This document shows, one piece after another, positions 35,582 to 45,672 of a stretch of DNA of 64,000 bases. The DNA is from Aquibaculum arenosum. GTDB lineage: Bacteria; Pseudomonadota; Alphaproteobacteria; Kiloniellales; DSM-21159. The position numbers and the translations under genes were made by a program. The notes under the pieces were generated by a model, which did no database searches, was not told the DNA's origin, and worked only from the letters and a program-made list of their open reading frames with translations. The stretch lies in NCBI RefSeq assembly GCF_029222965.1, contig NZ_JARHUD010000002.1, forward strand, positions 62,001 to 126,000. The letters run 5' to 3'. Position 1 is the first letter of the stretch. The number at the start of each line of letters is the position of its first letter.

Positions 35582-36612
35582 TGCTCACGGTTTACAGCGA
35601 CGATCACCGCTTGCAGGACGGCAAGGCCGAGCTGGTGGATGGCAAACTTCAACCCTGCTTCGAGATGCCGCGGCGTGCCGACATGGTGCTGGACCGGGTG
35701 AAGACCGTCGGGCTGGGCGAAGTGGTCGAGCCCAAGAATTTCGGCAAGGAACCAATCCTGCGTGTGCATGCCGAGAACTTCGTCACCTTTCTGGAAACCG
35801 CTTGGGATGAATGGTCGGCCCTGGGGCGCTCCCATGACGCTCTGCCACTCAACTGGTCGGTGCGCGGCATGCAAAACCGCGAGCCGGAAGTGATCGACGG
35901 CAAGCTCTCCTACTTCTCTTTCGACGCCGGCACCCCTGTTACGGCCGGCACCTGGCGTGCGGCCACCGCCTCGGTCAATGTCGCGCTCACCGGACTGGAA
36001 GCTGTGCTGGGCGGCGCCAGAAGCGCCTTTTCACTGTGCCGGCCGCCGGGCCACCATGCGGCTGCCGAATACTACGGCGGCTATTGCTTCCTGAACAACG
36101 CCGCCATTGCCGCCCAGGCCTGGCGCGACCGGGGAGCGGGGCGTGTTGCCATCCTCGACGTCGACTACCATCACGGCAACGGCACACAGTCGATCTTCTA
36201 TGAGCGTGCGGACGTCTTCTTTACTTCGATCCACGGCGATCCGCGTCAGGAGTTCCCCTACTTCCTGGGCTACGCCGAGGAGACCGGAAGTGGCCCGGGC
36301 GAAGGCGCCAACGCGAACTTCCCCCTGCGATGGGGCAGCGGTTTTGATCTCTGGTCCGAGGCGCTGGACCAGGCCTGCAAGGCCATCACCGCGCAGGGTG
36401 CCGACGCCCTGGTCATCTCGCTTGGCGTCGATACCTTCAAAGAGGACCCCATTTCCCAGTTCCGGCTCGAAAGCGAAGACTATTTCCGCATCGGCGAGCG
36501 TATCGCGAAGCTGGGCCTGCCCACCCTGTTTGTCATGGAAGGCGGTTACGCCGTGGAAGCCATCGGAATCAATGCCGTCAATGTGCTGACCGCCTTTGAG
36601 CAGGCGGCTTGA
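35581..36612 (+). CDS. Acetylpolyamine amidohydrolase (histone-deacetylase fold)
   Basis: Zinc deacetylase acting on acetylated putrescine, cadaverine or spermidine. All active-site residues known for the Mycoplana ramosa enzyme fall at the same numbers: His158-His159 (RPPGHHAA), zinc ligands Asp195 and His197 (DVDYHHG) and Asp284 (LGVDTFKEDP), and Tyr323 (EGGYAVE). The loop that makes the dimer-shaped narrow channel of polyamine deacetylases is consistent with the length, 343 residues. Coupled to the amidase and downstream of a polyamine importer, giving a full import-and-deacylate module. Confidence 0.9.
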   Translation: MLTVYSDDHRLQDGKAELVDGKLQPCFEMPRRADMVLDRVKTVGLGEVVEPKNFGKEPILRVHAENFVTFLETAWDEWSALGRSHDALPLNWSVRGMQNREPEVIDGKLSYFSFDAGTPVTAGTWRAATASVNVALTGLEAVLGGARSAFSLCRPPGHHAAAEYYGGYCFLNNAAIAAQAWRDRGAGRVAILDVDYHHGNGTQSIFYERADVFFTSIHGDPRQEFPYFLGYAEETGSGPGEGANANFPLRWGSGFDLWSEALDQACKAITAQGADALVISLGVDTFKEDPISQFRLESEDYFRIGERIAKLGLPTLFVMEGGYAVEAIGINAVNVLTAFEQAA

Positions 36613-36616
36613 GCCC

Positions 36617-37474
36617 ATGAGTCTTGGCCTCCGTAAGACACTGGGGATGGTTCTGCCCATCCCTGCCCTACGCAACCCGCCGCCGGTTGTCTCGCTGGTC
36701 CGCTTGAATGGTGTGATCGGCCATGTCGGCCCGCTGCGCAACGGGCTGACTCTGGAAAGCCTGCGCGAGCCGCTGGATCGGGCCTTCGCTCCCAAGCGAC
36801 TGGATGCTGTGGCGCTCGCGATCAATTCCCCTGGTGGCTCGCCAGTGCAATCCGCACTGATCGCCGAGCGCATCCGGGAACTGGCCGACGAGAAGAAGGT
36901 GCGGGTTCTGGCCTATATCGAGGATGTCGGCGCCTCCGGCGGATACTGGCTGGCCAGCGCCGCCGACGAGATCCTGGTGGACAGCAGCTCCGTTGTCGGC
37001 TCCATCGGCGTGGTCTCCGCGGGCTTCGGCTTTCCGGCACTGCTGGAGCGTTTGGGGGTGGAGCGCCGGGTGGAAACCGCCGGCGAACGCAAAGCCATGT
37101 TGGACCCCTTTCAGCCGCGCGACCAAGCCGAGGTCGAGCGCCTGCGTGGCCTCCTGACCGAGCTGCACGAAAACTTCAAGGAACAGGTGCGCCATCGCCG
37201 CAAAGGGCGCTTGAAGGCGTCCGAGGAGGAGCTCTTCAGCGGCGAGTTCTGGACTGGCCGCAAGGCGGTGGAACTCGGCCTGGCCGATGGGCTGGCGCAT
37301 CTGCACAGTGATCTGCGTCAACGCTTTGGCAAGAAGCTCGTGCTACGGCGGACCCAACGGCCCCGCCGCTGGTTTTCCTGGCGAACGGCGGCCACGGGCA
37401 TGCCGAATGACTGGGCCGATGCACTCCTGTCGGCAGCAGAGGAACGGGCGCTCTGGGCCCGTTACGGCCTTTGA
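36617..37474 (+). CDS. SppA-like S49 peptidase
   Basis: Single-domain signal-peptide-peptidase-like serine protease of 285 residues. INSPGGSPVQSALIAERIREL, then the nucleophile in YIEDVGASGGYWLAS and SSVVGSIGVVS, and a Lys in ERKAMLDPFQP matching the catalytic base of short SppA proteins. No clear N-terminal membrane anchor is seen. The start is five bases after the preceding stop; an alternative frame start at 36596 overlaps the deacetylase. Similar short S49 proteins are common in alphaproteobacteria; substrates unknown. Confidence 0.82.
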   Translation: MSLGLRKTLGMVLPIPALRNPPPVVSLVRLNGVIGHVGPLRNGLTLESLREPLDRAFAPKRLDAVALAINSPGGSPVQSALIAERIRELADEKKVRVLAYIEDVGASGGYWLASAADEILVDSSSVVGSIGVVSAGFGFPALLERLGVERRVETAGERKAMLDPFQPRDQAEVERLRGLLTELHENFKEQVRHRRKGRLKASEEELFSGEFWTGRKAVELGLADGLAHLHSDLRQRFGKKLVLRRTQRPRRWFSWRTAATGMPNDWADALLSAAEERALWARYGL

Positions 37475-37505
37475 TTCACGCAACTGAAACTCGCGGGAGG
37501 TTAGC

Positions 37506-38537
37506 ATGAAAGCGGTACGTTATATCGAGACCGGTCGGCCGCCGGAGATCGTGGACCTGCCGCAGCCGACGCCGGGGCCGGGCGAGGTGCTGTTGCGGGT
37601 GGCCGGCGCCGGCGTCTGTCATTCCGATCTCCACGTCCTCGACCACGGCATCGGCATCCCCGGGCCCTTCACGCTCGGACACGAGAACACCGGCTGGGTC
37701 GCAGGTTTGGGAGCCGGAGCCACGAACGTCAAGGAAGGGGATGCGGTCGCGGTCTACGGTCCCTGGGGCTGCGGCGCTTGCCGTACCTGCCAGACCTCGG
37801 CCGAGAACTACTGCGAGCATCACGCCAGCATCCCCTACTACGGGGGCGGACTCGGCAAGGATGGCGGCATGGCGGAGTTCATGATCGTCCCCTCGCCCCG
37901 CCTCCTGGTGCCGTTGGCAGGGCTGGACCCAATCAAAGCCGCTCCGCTGAGCGACGCCGCGCTGACCCCCTATCACGCCATCAAGTCCAGCCTGCCGCTG
38001 CTCTCACCCGACGCAACGGTGCTGGTTCTTGGCATCGGCGGGCTGGGGCACATGGCCGTTCAGATCCTGCAGGCGCTCAGCCCCGCACGCCTCATTGCCG
38101 GAGACATCGACGAGACCAAGCTCGATCATGCGCGCAAGCTGGGGGTCGAGCACTGCGTCAACACCGGCGACTTCGATGCCGCGAAGGAAGAGATCCGCTC
38201 CATCGCCGGCCCGCGCGGGATCACCGTGGCCTTCGATGTGGTGGGGGCCCAAAGCACCATGGACCTTTGCTCCGCCGTGGTCGGGCGGGCCAGCCGCATC
38301 TGCATTCTCGGACTGGCCGGCGGAACCTTTGCCTACGCGGCCAACCGACCGCCCTACGGCTGCGAGGTCATCATCCCCTATTGGGGGTCGCGCACCGAAC
38401 TGATGGAAGTGACTGCCTTGGCAAACGCCGGGCAGATCCACGCCGAGGTGGAGGCCTTCCCGCTGGAAGAAGCACCCAGCGTCTATGAGCGGCTGCGCGA
38501 AGGTCGCATCCGCGGTCGCGCGGTGCTCCAGCCCTGA
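37506..38537 (+). CDS. Zinc-dependent alcohol dehydrogenase
   Basis: MDR-type, 343 residues. Catalytic zinc ligands in GAGVCHSDLH and LGHENTG; structural zinc Cys quartet in WGCGACRTCQTSAENYC; cofactor motif LGIGGLGHMAVQ with Asp in AGDIDETK, which favours NAD. GGGAGG site before the ATG. It lies 31 bp behind the S49 gene and may belong to the same transcript. In a polyamine setting it could act on an aminoalcohol or aminoaldehyde, but sequence alone does not show the substrate. Confidence 0.88.
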   Translation: MKAVRYIETGRPPEIVDLPQPTPGPGEVLLRVAGAGVCHSDLHVLDHGIGIPGPFTLGHENTGWVAGLGAGATNVKEGDAVAVYGPWGCGACRTCQTSAENYCEHHASIPYYGGGLGKDGGMAEFMIVPSPRLLVPLAGLDPIKAAPLSDAALTPYHAIKSSLPLLSPDATVLVLGIGGLGHMAVQILQALSPARLIAGDIDETKLDHARKLGVEHCVNTGDFDAAKEEIRSIAGPRGITVAFDVVGAQSTMDLCSAVVGRASRICILGLAGGTFAYAANRPPYGCEVIIPYWGSRTELMEVTALANAGQIHAEVEAFPLEEAPSVYERLREGRIRGRAVLQP

Positions 38538-38546
38538 CCCCAATGC

Positions 38547-38583
38547 AAAAGACCGGAGCGCGGCTCCCGCTCTCCGGTCTTTG
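38547..38583. terminator. Bidirectional terminator between adh and the carboxypeptidase gene
   Basis: 11-bp stem AAAGACCGGAG / CTCCGGTCTTT with a 13-base loop. The A-rich left arm and T-rich right arm let it serve both convergent genes. Confidence 0.85.
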
Positions 38584-38610
38584 CTGGTCCGTAGTTTGCC
38601 TGGAAGGCGA

Positions 38611-39861
38611 TCAGCTGCCGGTGGGACGTACGACCATGCAGTCCATGCCGTGCTGGTTCAGGCTCTGGCAAGCCGTGCGCGCCTGTGTCTCCAACAACCC
38701 AGTCAGCCGGGCGCGATAGAGCGTCTGGTTGCTCACCAGAACCTCGGTGACAGCAACCCGGGCCTCGGCGAACTCTTGAGCCAAGCGGGACGCCGCTGTC
38801 GAAGCCAAGAATTGAGCCTGATCGGCCACCTTGAAGGCGCCGACCTGAACGCCCCAGCCCTCTTCCTGCACCGCGCCAGCAGTGCTGGCAGCCTGAGCCG
38901 AGCTGACCAACATGCCGCCCACATCACGCGGCTCGTCACTTTCGGCACGGGCAAGTGCATCGGAAATCGTGACCTGACCTGGCCGCGGACTCGGCACCGG
39001 CGGTGTCGGTCGGGTCTTGGCAAGGGCGAGCTGATTTGCTCGGCTAAAGCCGCGATCCAGGAGATCCGCCATGTGGGCATCGCGCGACTGAGCCGTTCGC
39101 CCGCCCATGACCACGGCGATCACCCGGCGCCCGTCACGCACGGCCGAAGTCGCGACATTGAAGCCTGAGGCGCGGATGTACCCGGTCTTCAATCCATCGG
39201 CGCCGTTGTAGCTGCGCAGCAGACGATTGTGACCGGTGTGCGTCTGTCCGCGATAGGTGAAGCTCTGGTCCGAGAAGTAATGGTAGTGCTGCGGGAAATC
39301 GCGCATGAGGCGCACGGCCAGCTTTGCCATGTCTCGGGCGGTGGTCACCTGTCCGCTGTCGGGCAAACCAGACGCGTTCTTGAAGGTCGTGGACGTCAGA
39401 CCCAATTCTCGCGCCCGCTGGGTCATCTTCTGCGCGAAGCCGCTTTCGCTGCCACCCAGGGCCTCTCCGACGACCGCAGCTACGTCATTGGCCGAGCGCA
39501 CCACCAAAGGCAGGATCGTCTCCCGCACTGCAATGGTGTCGCCGGCCCGAAGCCCCAACTTGGATGGCGGCTTGCCGGCCGCGTGGGCTGAGATATGCAG
39601 GCGCTGATCCGCGGTGACATCACCGCGCTCCAATGCCTCGAAAAGCATGTAGAGCGTCATCATCTTGGTCAGTGATGCTGGATAACGCCGCGCATCCGCA
39701 TTGGACGCGTGCAGGACTTCCCCCGTCGCATAGTCTATGACGATGGAGGCGTAGCGAGGATTGGCTTGCGCCGTCGTCGGTGCCGCGACTGCCAGCAGTA
39801 CAGGCAGCAGGAACAGCAACGCGAAGAGTCTGCCAATTCGGCCATTTAAAGCGGGAAACAT
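38611..39861 (-). CDS. D-alanyl-D-alanine carboxypeptidase with SPOR domain
   Basis: Penicillin-binding protein of the PBP5/6 class that trims peptidoglycan pentapeptides. A signal peptide (to about residue 33) leads to the three serine-transferase motifs: Ser63-LTK-66, Ser123-Ala-Asn125 and Lys225-Thr-Gly. After a Pro-rich linker the C-terminus (about 335-410, WGVQVGAFKVADQAQ) is a SPOR domain, which binds denuded septal glycan and would target the enzyme to the division site. The typical amphipathic membrane anchor is replaced by this SPOR part, usual in alphaproteobacteria. 416 residues. Confidence 0.9.
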   Translation of the reverse strand: MFPALNGRIGRLFALLFLLPVLLAVAAPTTAQANPRYASIVIDYATGEVLHASNADARRYPASLTKMMTLYMLFEALERGDVTADQRLHISAHAAGKPPSKLGLRAGDTIAVRETILPLVVRSANDVAAVVGEALGGSESGFAQKMTQRARELGLTSTTFKNASGLPDSGQVTTARDMAKLAVRLMRDFPQHYHYFSDQSFTYRGQTHTGHNRLLRSYNGADGLKTGYIRASGFNVATSAVRDGRRVIAVVMGGRTAQSRDAHMADLLDRGFSRANQLALAKTRPTPPVPSPRPGQVTISDALARAESDEPRDVGGMLVSSAQAASTAGAVQEEGWGVQVGAFKVADQAQFLASTAASRLAQEFAEARVAVTEVLVSNQTLYRARLTGLLETQARTACQSLNQHGMDCMVVRPTGS

Positions 39862-39978
39862 GAGCTACCCCCCGAATTTCCCGTTCTAACTAGAAGCAAT
39901 ATCAGGAAGAATCTACCCAATGAATGAGTCGCTGTCCAGCCTTCGCGCTACGGTCGGCCTATGTTACTCCACAGGACC

Positions 39979-41280
39979 ATGAGCGGACTCTTCGAAAAAG
40001 ACGCCCCCCGCCCTCTCGCCGACCGGCTGCGCCCCCGCACTTTGGATGAGGTGGTGGGACAGACGCATCTGCTCGGGCCCAACGGTCCGATCGGTCGCAT
40101 GGTGGCACAGCGGCGACTGGCCTCCATGATCCTCTGGGGACCGCCGGGCTGCGGCAAGACAACGATCGCCCGCCTGTTGGCCGAGGCCACGGATCTCGCT
40201 TTCGAGCCGCTTTCGGCGGTCTTTTCGGGCGTAGCGGATCTGCGCAAAGTGTTCGATCGGGCCCGCCAGCGCAGGCAAGACGGTCGGGGGACGCTGCTCT
40301 TCGTCGATGAGGTGCACCGCTTCAACAAGGCGCAGCAGGACGGCTTTCTGCCCTACGTCGAGGACGGCACGGTCGTCCTGATCGGAGCGACCACGGAGAA
40401 CCCCTCCTTCGAGCTCAACGCAGCACTGCTCTCGCGCTGCCAGGTGATGGTGCTGCATCGCCTCGACGAAGCCGCCCTGAAAGAACTGCTCGAGCGAGCG
40501 GAACAGGAGAGCGGACGGACACTGCCCCTGAACGAGGATGCCCGCAGCGCTCTGTTGGCCATGGCCGACGGCGACGGACGCTACCTTCTCAATCTCGCGG
40601 AGGAACTCTTCCAGGTTCCGGAGTCCGCGGAACCACTTGATCCCCGCGGCTTGACCGATGTGATCCACCGCCGAGCGCCCGTCTACGACAAGAGCGGCGA
40701 GGAGCATTACAATCTTATTTCCGCTTTGCACAAATCCTTGCGCGGCTCCGACAGCGATGCGGCGCTGTACTGGCTGGCGCGGATGTTGGTTGGCGGCGAA
40801 GACCCCCACTACATCGCCCGGCGCTTGCTGCGATTCGCCATCGAGGACGTGGGCCTGGCGGAACCGCAGGCAGTGACACAGGCCTTGGCCGCCTGGCAGA
40901 CCTACGAGCGTCTCGGGTCCCCGGAAGGCGATCTTGCCCTCGCGCAGCTCGTCGTCTTCCTCGGCACAGCCCCGAAATCCAACGCCGCCTACCTGGCGCA
41001 CAAACGCAGCCTGCGCGCCGCCAAGGCAACCGGCTCGCTCATGCCGCCCAAGCACATCCTCAACGCCCCCACCGGGATGATGAAGGAGCTCGGTTACGGC
41101 AAGGGCTATGCCTATGACCACGACGCACCGGACGGCTTCTCCGGTCAGGACTACTTTCCCGAGGACATGACGCGCGAGACTTTCTATCAGCCGGTGGCAC
41201 GCGGCTTCGAGCGGGAAATCGCCAAACGGCTGGAATACTGGGACAAGCTGCGACGTCAACGAAGCAAGCAAGAAGGCTGA
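39979..41280 (+). CDS. rarA: Replication-associated recombination protein A (RarA/MgsA)
   Basis: AAA+ ATPase related to clamp loaders that acts at stalled forks. Walker A GPPGCGKTTIAR, Walker B LLFVDEVHRFNKAQQD, sensor 1 GATTENPSFELNAALLSR, and the tetramerisation domain with PPKHILNAPTGMMKELGYG. The ATG used (MSGLFEKDAPRPLADRLRP) gives 433 residues; one at 39961 adds six. Divergent from the carboxypeptidase gene over 117 bp. Confidence 0.93.
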   Translation: MSGLFEKDAPRPLADRLRPRTLDEVVGQTHLLGPNGPIGRMVAQRRLASMILWGPPGCGKTTIARLLAEATDLAFEPLSAVFSGVADLRKVFDRARQRRQDGRGTLLFVDEVHRFNKAQQDGFLPYVEDGTVVLIGATTENPSFELNAALLSRCQVMVLHRLDEAALKELLERAEQESGRTLPLNEDARSALLAMADGDGRYLLNLAEELFQVPESAEPLDPRGLTDVIHRRAPVYDKSGEEHYNLISALHKSLRGSDSDAALYWLARMLVGGEDPHYIARRLLRFAIEDVGLAEPQAVTQALAAWQTYERLGSPEGDLALAQLVVFLGTAPKSNAAYLAHKRSLRAAKATGSLMPPKHILNAPTGMMKELGYGKGYAYDHDAPDGFSGQDYFPEDMTRETFYQPVARGFEREIAKRLEYWDKLRRQRSKQEG

Positions 41281-41290
41281 TATCAGCCTT
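41273..41290. repeat. 18-bp perfect palindrome at the rarA stop codon
   Basis: AAGGCTGATATCAGCCTT is a perfect palindrome that contains the rarA TGA. It can fold as a 7-bp stem with a four-base loop, but no T-run follows. Confidence 0.5.
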
Positions 41291-41424
41291 GCGCTTCCCG
41301 CGAAGCCGTTATGCGAAGCTGCAGCTTGCACCTTCCGGTTCCCGGCTTAGGCTCCCGCGTTATGGAGTGAGGGTCTTGCCTACCGGCGAGGCTCCTGCAA
41401 CGGTCGAGGGAACTGCCGCCACAG

Positions 41425-42087
41425 ATGGCCGAACACAACATACCCGATCGCCACGCTGTGGCTCTGCTTACCGTCGACCTGCAGCGCGATTTCGCCTGCC
41501 AGGGGTCGCCGGTCCAGGCGTCCGGCGTGTCCGGAACCCTTCCCCAGATCCTGAAAATCGTGAATGCTTTTCGCAGCCACGATCGGCCAGTCTTTCACGC
41601 GGTGCGGCTTTATCGGCCGGATGGCTCGAACGTGGATCTGTGCCGGCGTTCGGCTGTCGAGGAGGGACTGCGCGTCCTGATGCCCGGCACCTCCGGCGCT
41701 GAACTGATCGAGGCCGCCAAGCCTGATCCCGAGATCAGGCTGGAGGCGGATGCGCTGCTTGATGGAGAGTTCCAGAAGCTGCGCCACAATGAGTTCGTGT
41801 TCTACAAGTCCCGCTGGAGCGCATTCTTCCGCACCGAGCTGGAGGAGCGGCTGAACGACATGGGGATCACCACGCTCGTCGTCTGTGGCTTCAATTTCCC
41901 CACCGGCGGACGCGCGACGATCTATGACGCCGGCGCCCGGGATTTTCGCGTGATTGTCGGCGCCGACGCGCTCTGTGATGCAAGTGAAGAGGGCCTGCGC
42001 GAACTTGGCCGTCTCGGCGTCTATCAGATGAGCGCAGATTCGGTGCTCGAGTGGTTGAGTGGCAACCGCCGGCCTAACGCAGCCTGA
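41425..42087 (+). CDS. Isochorismatase-fold protein lacking the catalytic Cys
   Basis: 220-residue cysteine-hydrolase/isochorismatase-fold protein. Asp18 (TVDLQRDF) and Lys127 (FYKSRWSAFF) of the usual triad are present, but the position of the catalytic Cys is Gly160 (CGFNFPTGGRATIYDA). True isochorismatases such as EntB and PhzD also lack this Cys, whereas nicotinamidases and N-carbamoyl hydrolases need it. It could be an isochorismatase-like hydrolase or have lost hydrolase activity. No siderophore or phenazine genes lie nearby. Located between rarA and rluC, 43 bp before the latter. Confidence 0.75.
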   Translation: MAEHNIPDRHAVALLTVDLQRDFACQGSPVQASGVSGTLPQILKIVNAFRSHDRPVFHAVRLYRPDGSNVDLCRRSAVEEGLRVLMPGTSGAELIEAAKPDPEIRLEADALLDGEFQKLRHNEFVFYKSRWSAFFRTELEERLNDMGITTLVVCGFNFPTGGRATIYDAGARDFRVIVGADALCDASEEGLRELGRLGVYQMSADSVLEWLSGNRRPNAA

Positions 42088-42130
42088 TTTGCTTGCCACC
42101 GGGCAACCTGGCTGCAGCTAGAGGGCGCAC

Positions 42131-43129
42131 ATGATCGAGACTCGCGTCATCACGCCCGAAGAAGCTGATCAGCGCCTGGATCGCTGGTTTCGCAAGAGCT
42201 ATCCGCAGGTCACTCACGGCCGCCTGGAGAAGCTGCTGCGCACCGGCCAGGTACGCGTCGACGGCAAACGCGCGAAGGGAAATCTTCGCCTGACCGCCGG
42301 CCAGGAGATCCGCATCCCGCCCTTGGGCGAAAGCGCCGGGGCACCCGTCCGCTCGCCTACCCGTGCCCGGCCGTCCGACCAGGAAGCCGAGGCGCTGCGC
42401 GCGCGTGTGCTCTACCGCGACGACTGGGTGATCGCGATCGACAAGCCCGCCGGCTTGGCCGTTCAGGGCGGCAGCAACACTCCGCACCATCTCGACGGTT
42501 TGTTGGATGCCCTCATCTTCGATGGCAAGGAGCGCCCTCGTCTCGTCCACCGCCTGGATCGCGACACGGCGGGCGTCCTGCTCCTGGCGCGCACGACGGA
42601 AGCCGCCCGGCGGCTTGGCGCCGCTTTCAAGAGCGATGCCCCCTGTAAGATCTATTGGGCTCTGGTCGCGGGCCTTCCCGAGAAGCCGCGGGGCATGCTC
42701 AACCTGCCTCTGGGCAAGCTGCCGGGCCCGAAGGGCGAGAAGATGTCCAGCGAAGCGCCGGATGCCAAACCCGCCACCACGCGCTGGTCCACCGTGGCCA
42801 AGCGAGGCCAGTCGGCCGCCTGGCTTGCCCTACGCCCACTGACCGGCCGCACACACCAGCTGCGTGCGCATTGCGAGGCCATGGGCCACCCGATCCTGGG
42901 CGACGGCAAATATGGCAGGCGCAAAGCCTTCCTAACCCAGCCCGAACTGCCGAAGCAGCTCTTCCTATTTGCGCGGGAGATTGTGCTGCCGCACCCGGAG
43001 GATGGCATGACCCTGCGCGTGCAGGCACCGCTGCCGCCCCACTTCCAGACCGCCTTTGCTGCCCTCGGCTTCGACCCGGATGACACAGCGGCAGAGCGGG
43101 CGGCGGACTGGCTGACAGAAAAGCAGTAA
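42131..43129 (+). CDS. rluC: 23S rRNA pseudouridine synthase (RluC/RluD family)
   Basis: RluA-family pseudouridine synthase. An N-terminal S4 RNA-binding domain (RLDRWFRKSYPQVTHGRLEKLLRTGQV) precedes the catalytic domain with the essential Asp in HRLDRDTAGVLLLA. RPLTGRTHQLRAHCEAMGHPILGD is the second family block. 332 residues. The position after rarA is usual for alphaproteobacterial RluC, which modifies 955, 2504 and 2580 in E. coli numbering; site specificity here is by analogy. Confidence 0.88.
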   Translation: MIETRVITPEEADQRLDRWFRKSYPQVTHGRLEKLLRTGQVRVDGKRAKGNLRLTAGQEIRIPPLGESAGAPVRSPTRARPSDQEAEALRARVLYRDDWVIAIDKPAGLAVQGGSNTPHHLDGLLDALIFDGKERPRLVHRLDRDTAGVLLLARTTEAARRLGAAFKSDAPCKIYWALVAGLPEKPRGMLNLPLGKLPGPKGEKMSSEAPDAKPATTRWSTVAKRGQSAAWLALRPLTGRTHQLRAHCEAMGHPILGDGKYGRRKAFLTQPELPKQLFLFAREIVLPHPEDGMTLRVQAPLPPHFQTAFAALGFDPDDTAAERAADWLTEKQ

Positions 43130-43158
43130 GGCTACGGGCCCAGCCCTCCCGGCCCCTG

Positions 43159-43997
43159 CTATTCCACGAAGCTCAGGAGCACGCCGTTCGCCTCGTCCGC
43201 GGGCAGATACAGCCCGCTATCCTCGGCTTCGAAGTCCACGCCACGGGACTGAAGCAGCTCACGGCACCCTGCGAGATCCGCCACTGCCACGGTGAAGCCG
43301 AGCGGTCCGCTCACGAACCCGGCAGGCAGGCGTTCGCCATAGCGGCTCGCTGCCGCAGCGGGCGTCACCAGAGCCAGAGTTAGCTCGCCCGACCGCATCG
43401 TCAGGCTGTCTGCCGCGCGCTGGACCTGCTCCTCCCCGAACCAGGCCACGCCGGCCCGCTCGGCGGCTTCGAGATCCTCGGTCACCGCCAGAAATCCTGT
43501 GATCGCCCGGGCGCCATTGGCGTGCTCCAGCCAAGGCGCCTGCCACACCATCTCCGGCGTCAGGTGCTGGCACGCGAAGGCAAGAAAGCCAGGGCGCGAG
43601 GCGGGATCGAAATGCATCAAGCGAAAGCGAGGTCGCAGTTCGCCATCGGGATGCTCGATGATCCGCGCCAGGTCCTTGGGCCCATCCACGGTGAGCCCCC
43701 GGCGGCGGAGTTCTGCCACGTCGCCGTCGATATCGCTGCTGCGATAAGCGCCGGCCAGCAGGCCCTCGCCTCGCTCTTCCAGAAAACGGTCGAGATTGTT
43801 GGTGAACTGCGAGGGGTCCACGATGCCCAACAGCTCAATATAATCATTCTGGAACATCAGGCAGTAGTTGGCAGTGCCCCAGCCGATATGGCGTCCACGC
43901 GGGCAGACGGTGAAGCCCAGCCTTTCCCAGTTGGCTCGCCCTACCTCCAGGTCGGCCACCCCCACCAGGACGTGATCGAAGGCGGTGATTACCGGCT

Positions 43998-44001
<4 letters not shown>
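43159..44001 (-). CDS. VOC-family (glyoxalase-like) two-domain protein
   Basis: 280 residues made of two vicinal-oxygen-chelate domains. Domain one (about 5-140: FDHVLVGVADLEVGRANWERLGF, ANYCLMFQNDYIELLGI) is of the Glyoxalase_3 type; domain two starts near GARAITGFLAVTEDLEAAERA. Metal ligands are only partly visible (His9 in FDHVLV, Glu in DYIELLG), so catalysis is unclear. Its start overlaps the mtnP stop by four bases, implying co-translation, but no known role links it to methylthioadenosine. Confidence 0.8.
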
Positions 44002-44891
<890 letters not shown>

Positions 44892-44979
44892 GTCTCGCCC
44901 CCGGCTACTCAGAAAAGGAGCGGCATCATAGTGCAGTCAGGCGGTGGGCTGAATGCCTCTTTACTGAAAAAGCGCGCGG

Positions 44980-45672
44980 TCAAGCAGGAGCGCCGGAGGG
45001 TGCCTCTGGCCCAGGTGCCTCTGGGCCGGGGTCCGCAGATGCCTCGGCGCCCGCGCCTGCATCCTCCGCATAGGCACGACGGCGACGGCGCGGCAGGCGC
45101 GAAATCAAATCCTCTGCTCGGCGTAGATTGCGATCCAGGGCTGCCATGGTCTTCGCCATGTCCTCGCTGTCATCCTTCAGCCACACCCGCAGCGTTGCCA
45201 GCCAGATGGCCGAGACGCCCTTGATGCGCAAAATGCCTCGCCAGCCCTCGGCGGAGATCCCGGCGGCGGTCAGCATCCAGGCCATGGAGCGCCCCAACTG
45301 CGGCAGTGCCGAGAGACTGTCTGTCGGCTGGCAGCTGTAACAGGCCAGGATGGAACTCAACGCGGCACGATGGGGCTGCATGGCCTCGAAACGGCGCATG
45401 AGCACCTCGAAGAGACGATCGCGGGGCGATTCGTCGACGATCTCGGCGTTCATCTCCTCCTCGCCCAGCACCTCGGCATCAAGGCGGCGGGAAAAGGCGG
45501 CCAGGATCTCACTGCGGCTGCCGAACTCCTCATAGATCTGGCGCAGCGGCAGTTCCGACGCTGCCGCGATATCGGGAAGCCGCACCTCGGACCAGGGCCG
45601 TTCGGCCGCCAGTTGCAGCGTCGCGTCGATGATCTTGTCTCGATTGCTCTTCTGCGGGCGTCTCGCGGCCAT
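44980..45672 (-). CDS. TetR-family transcriptional regulator
   Basis: 230-residue protein with an N-terminal TetR HTH (NRDKIIDATLQLAAERPWSEVRLPDIAAASELPLRQIYEEFGSRSEIL pattern, residues about 10-60) and an all-helical C-terminal domain. It ends with a low-complexity tail in which GPEAP occurs twice in tandem. The ATG used (MAARRPQKS) has a perfect GAGGAGG site; an ATG seven codons upstream does not. It lies upstream of mtnP on the same strand, 88 bp away. Ligand and targets unknown. Confidence 0.8.
   Translation of the reverse strand: MAARRPQKSNRDKIIDATLQLAAERPWSEVRLPDIAAASELPLRQIYEEFGSRSEILAAFSRRLDAEVLGEEEMNAEIVDESPRDRLFEVLMRRFEAMQPHRAALSSILACYSCQPTDSLSALPQLGRSMAWMLTAAGISAEGWRGILRIKGVSAIWLATLRVWLKDDSEDMAKTMAALDRNLRRAEDLISRLPRRRRRAYAEDAGAGAEASADPGPEAPGPEAPSGAPA

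Noticed and set aside
44985-45030. Tandem DNA repeat at the end of the TetR gene (GPEAP repeats)
   Set aside because: Two short copies in a low-complexity C-terminal tail; explained by coding for a Pro/Ala-rich end.
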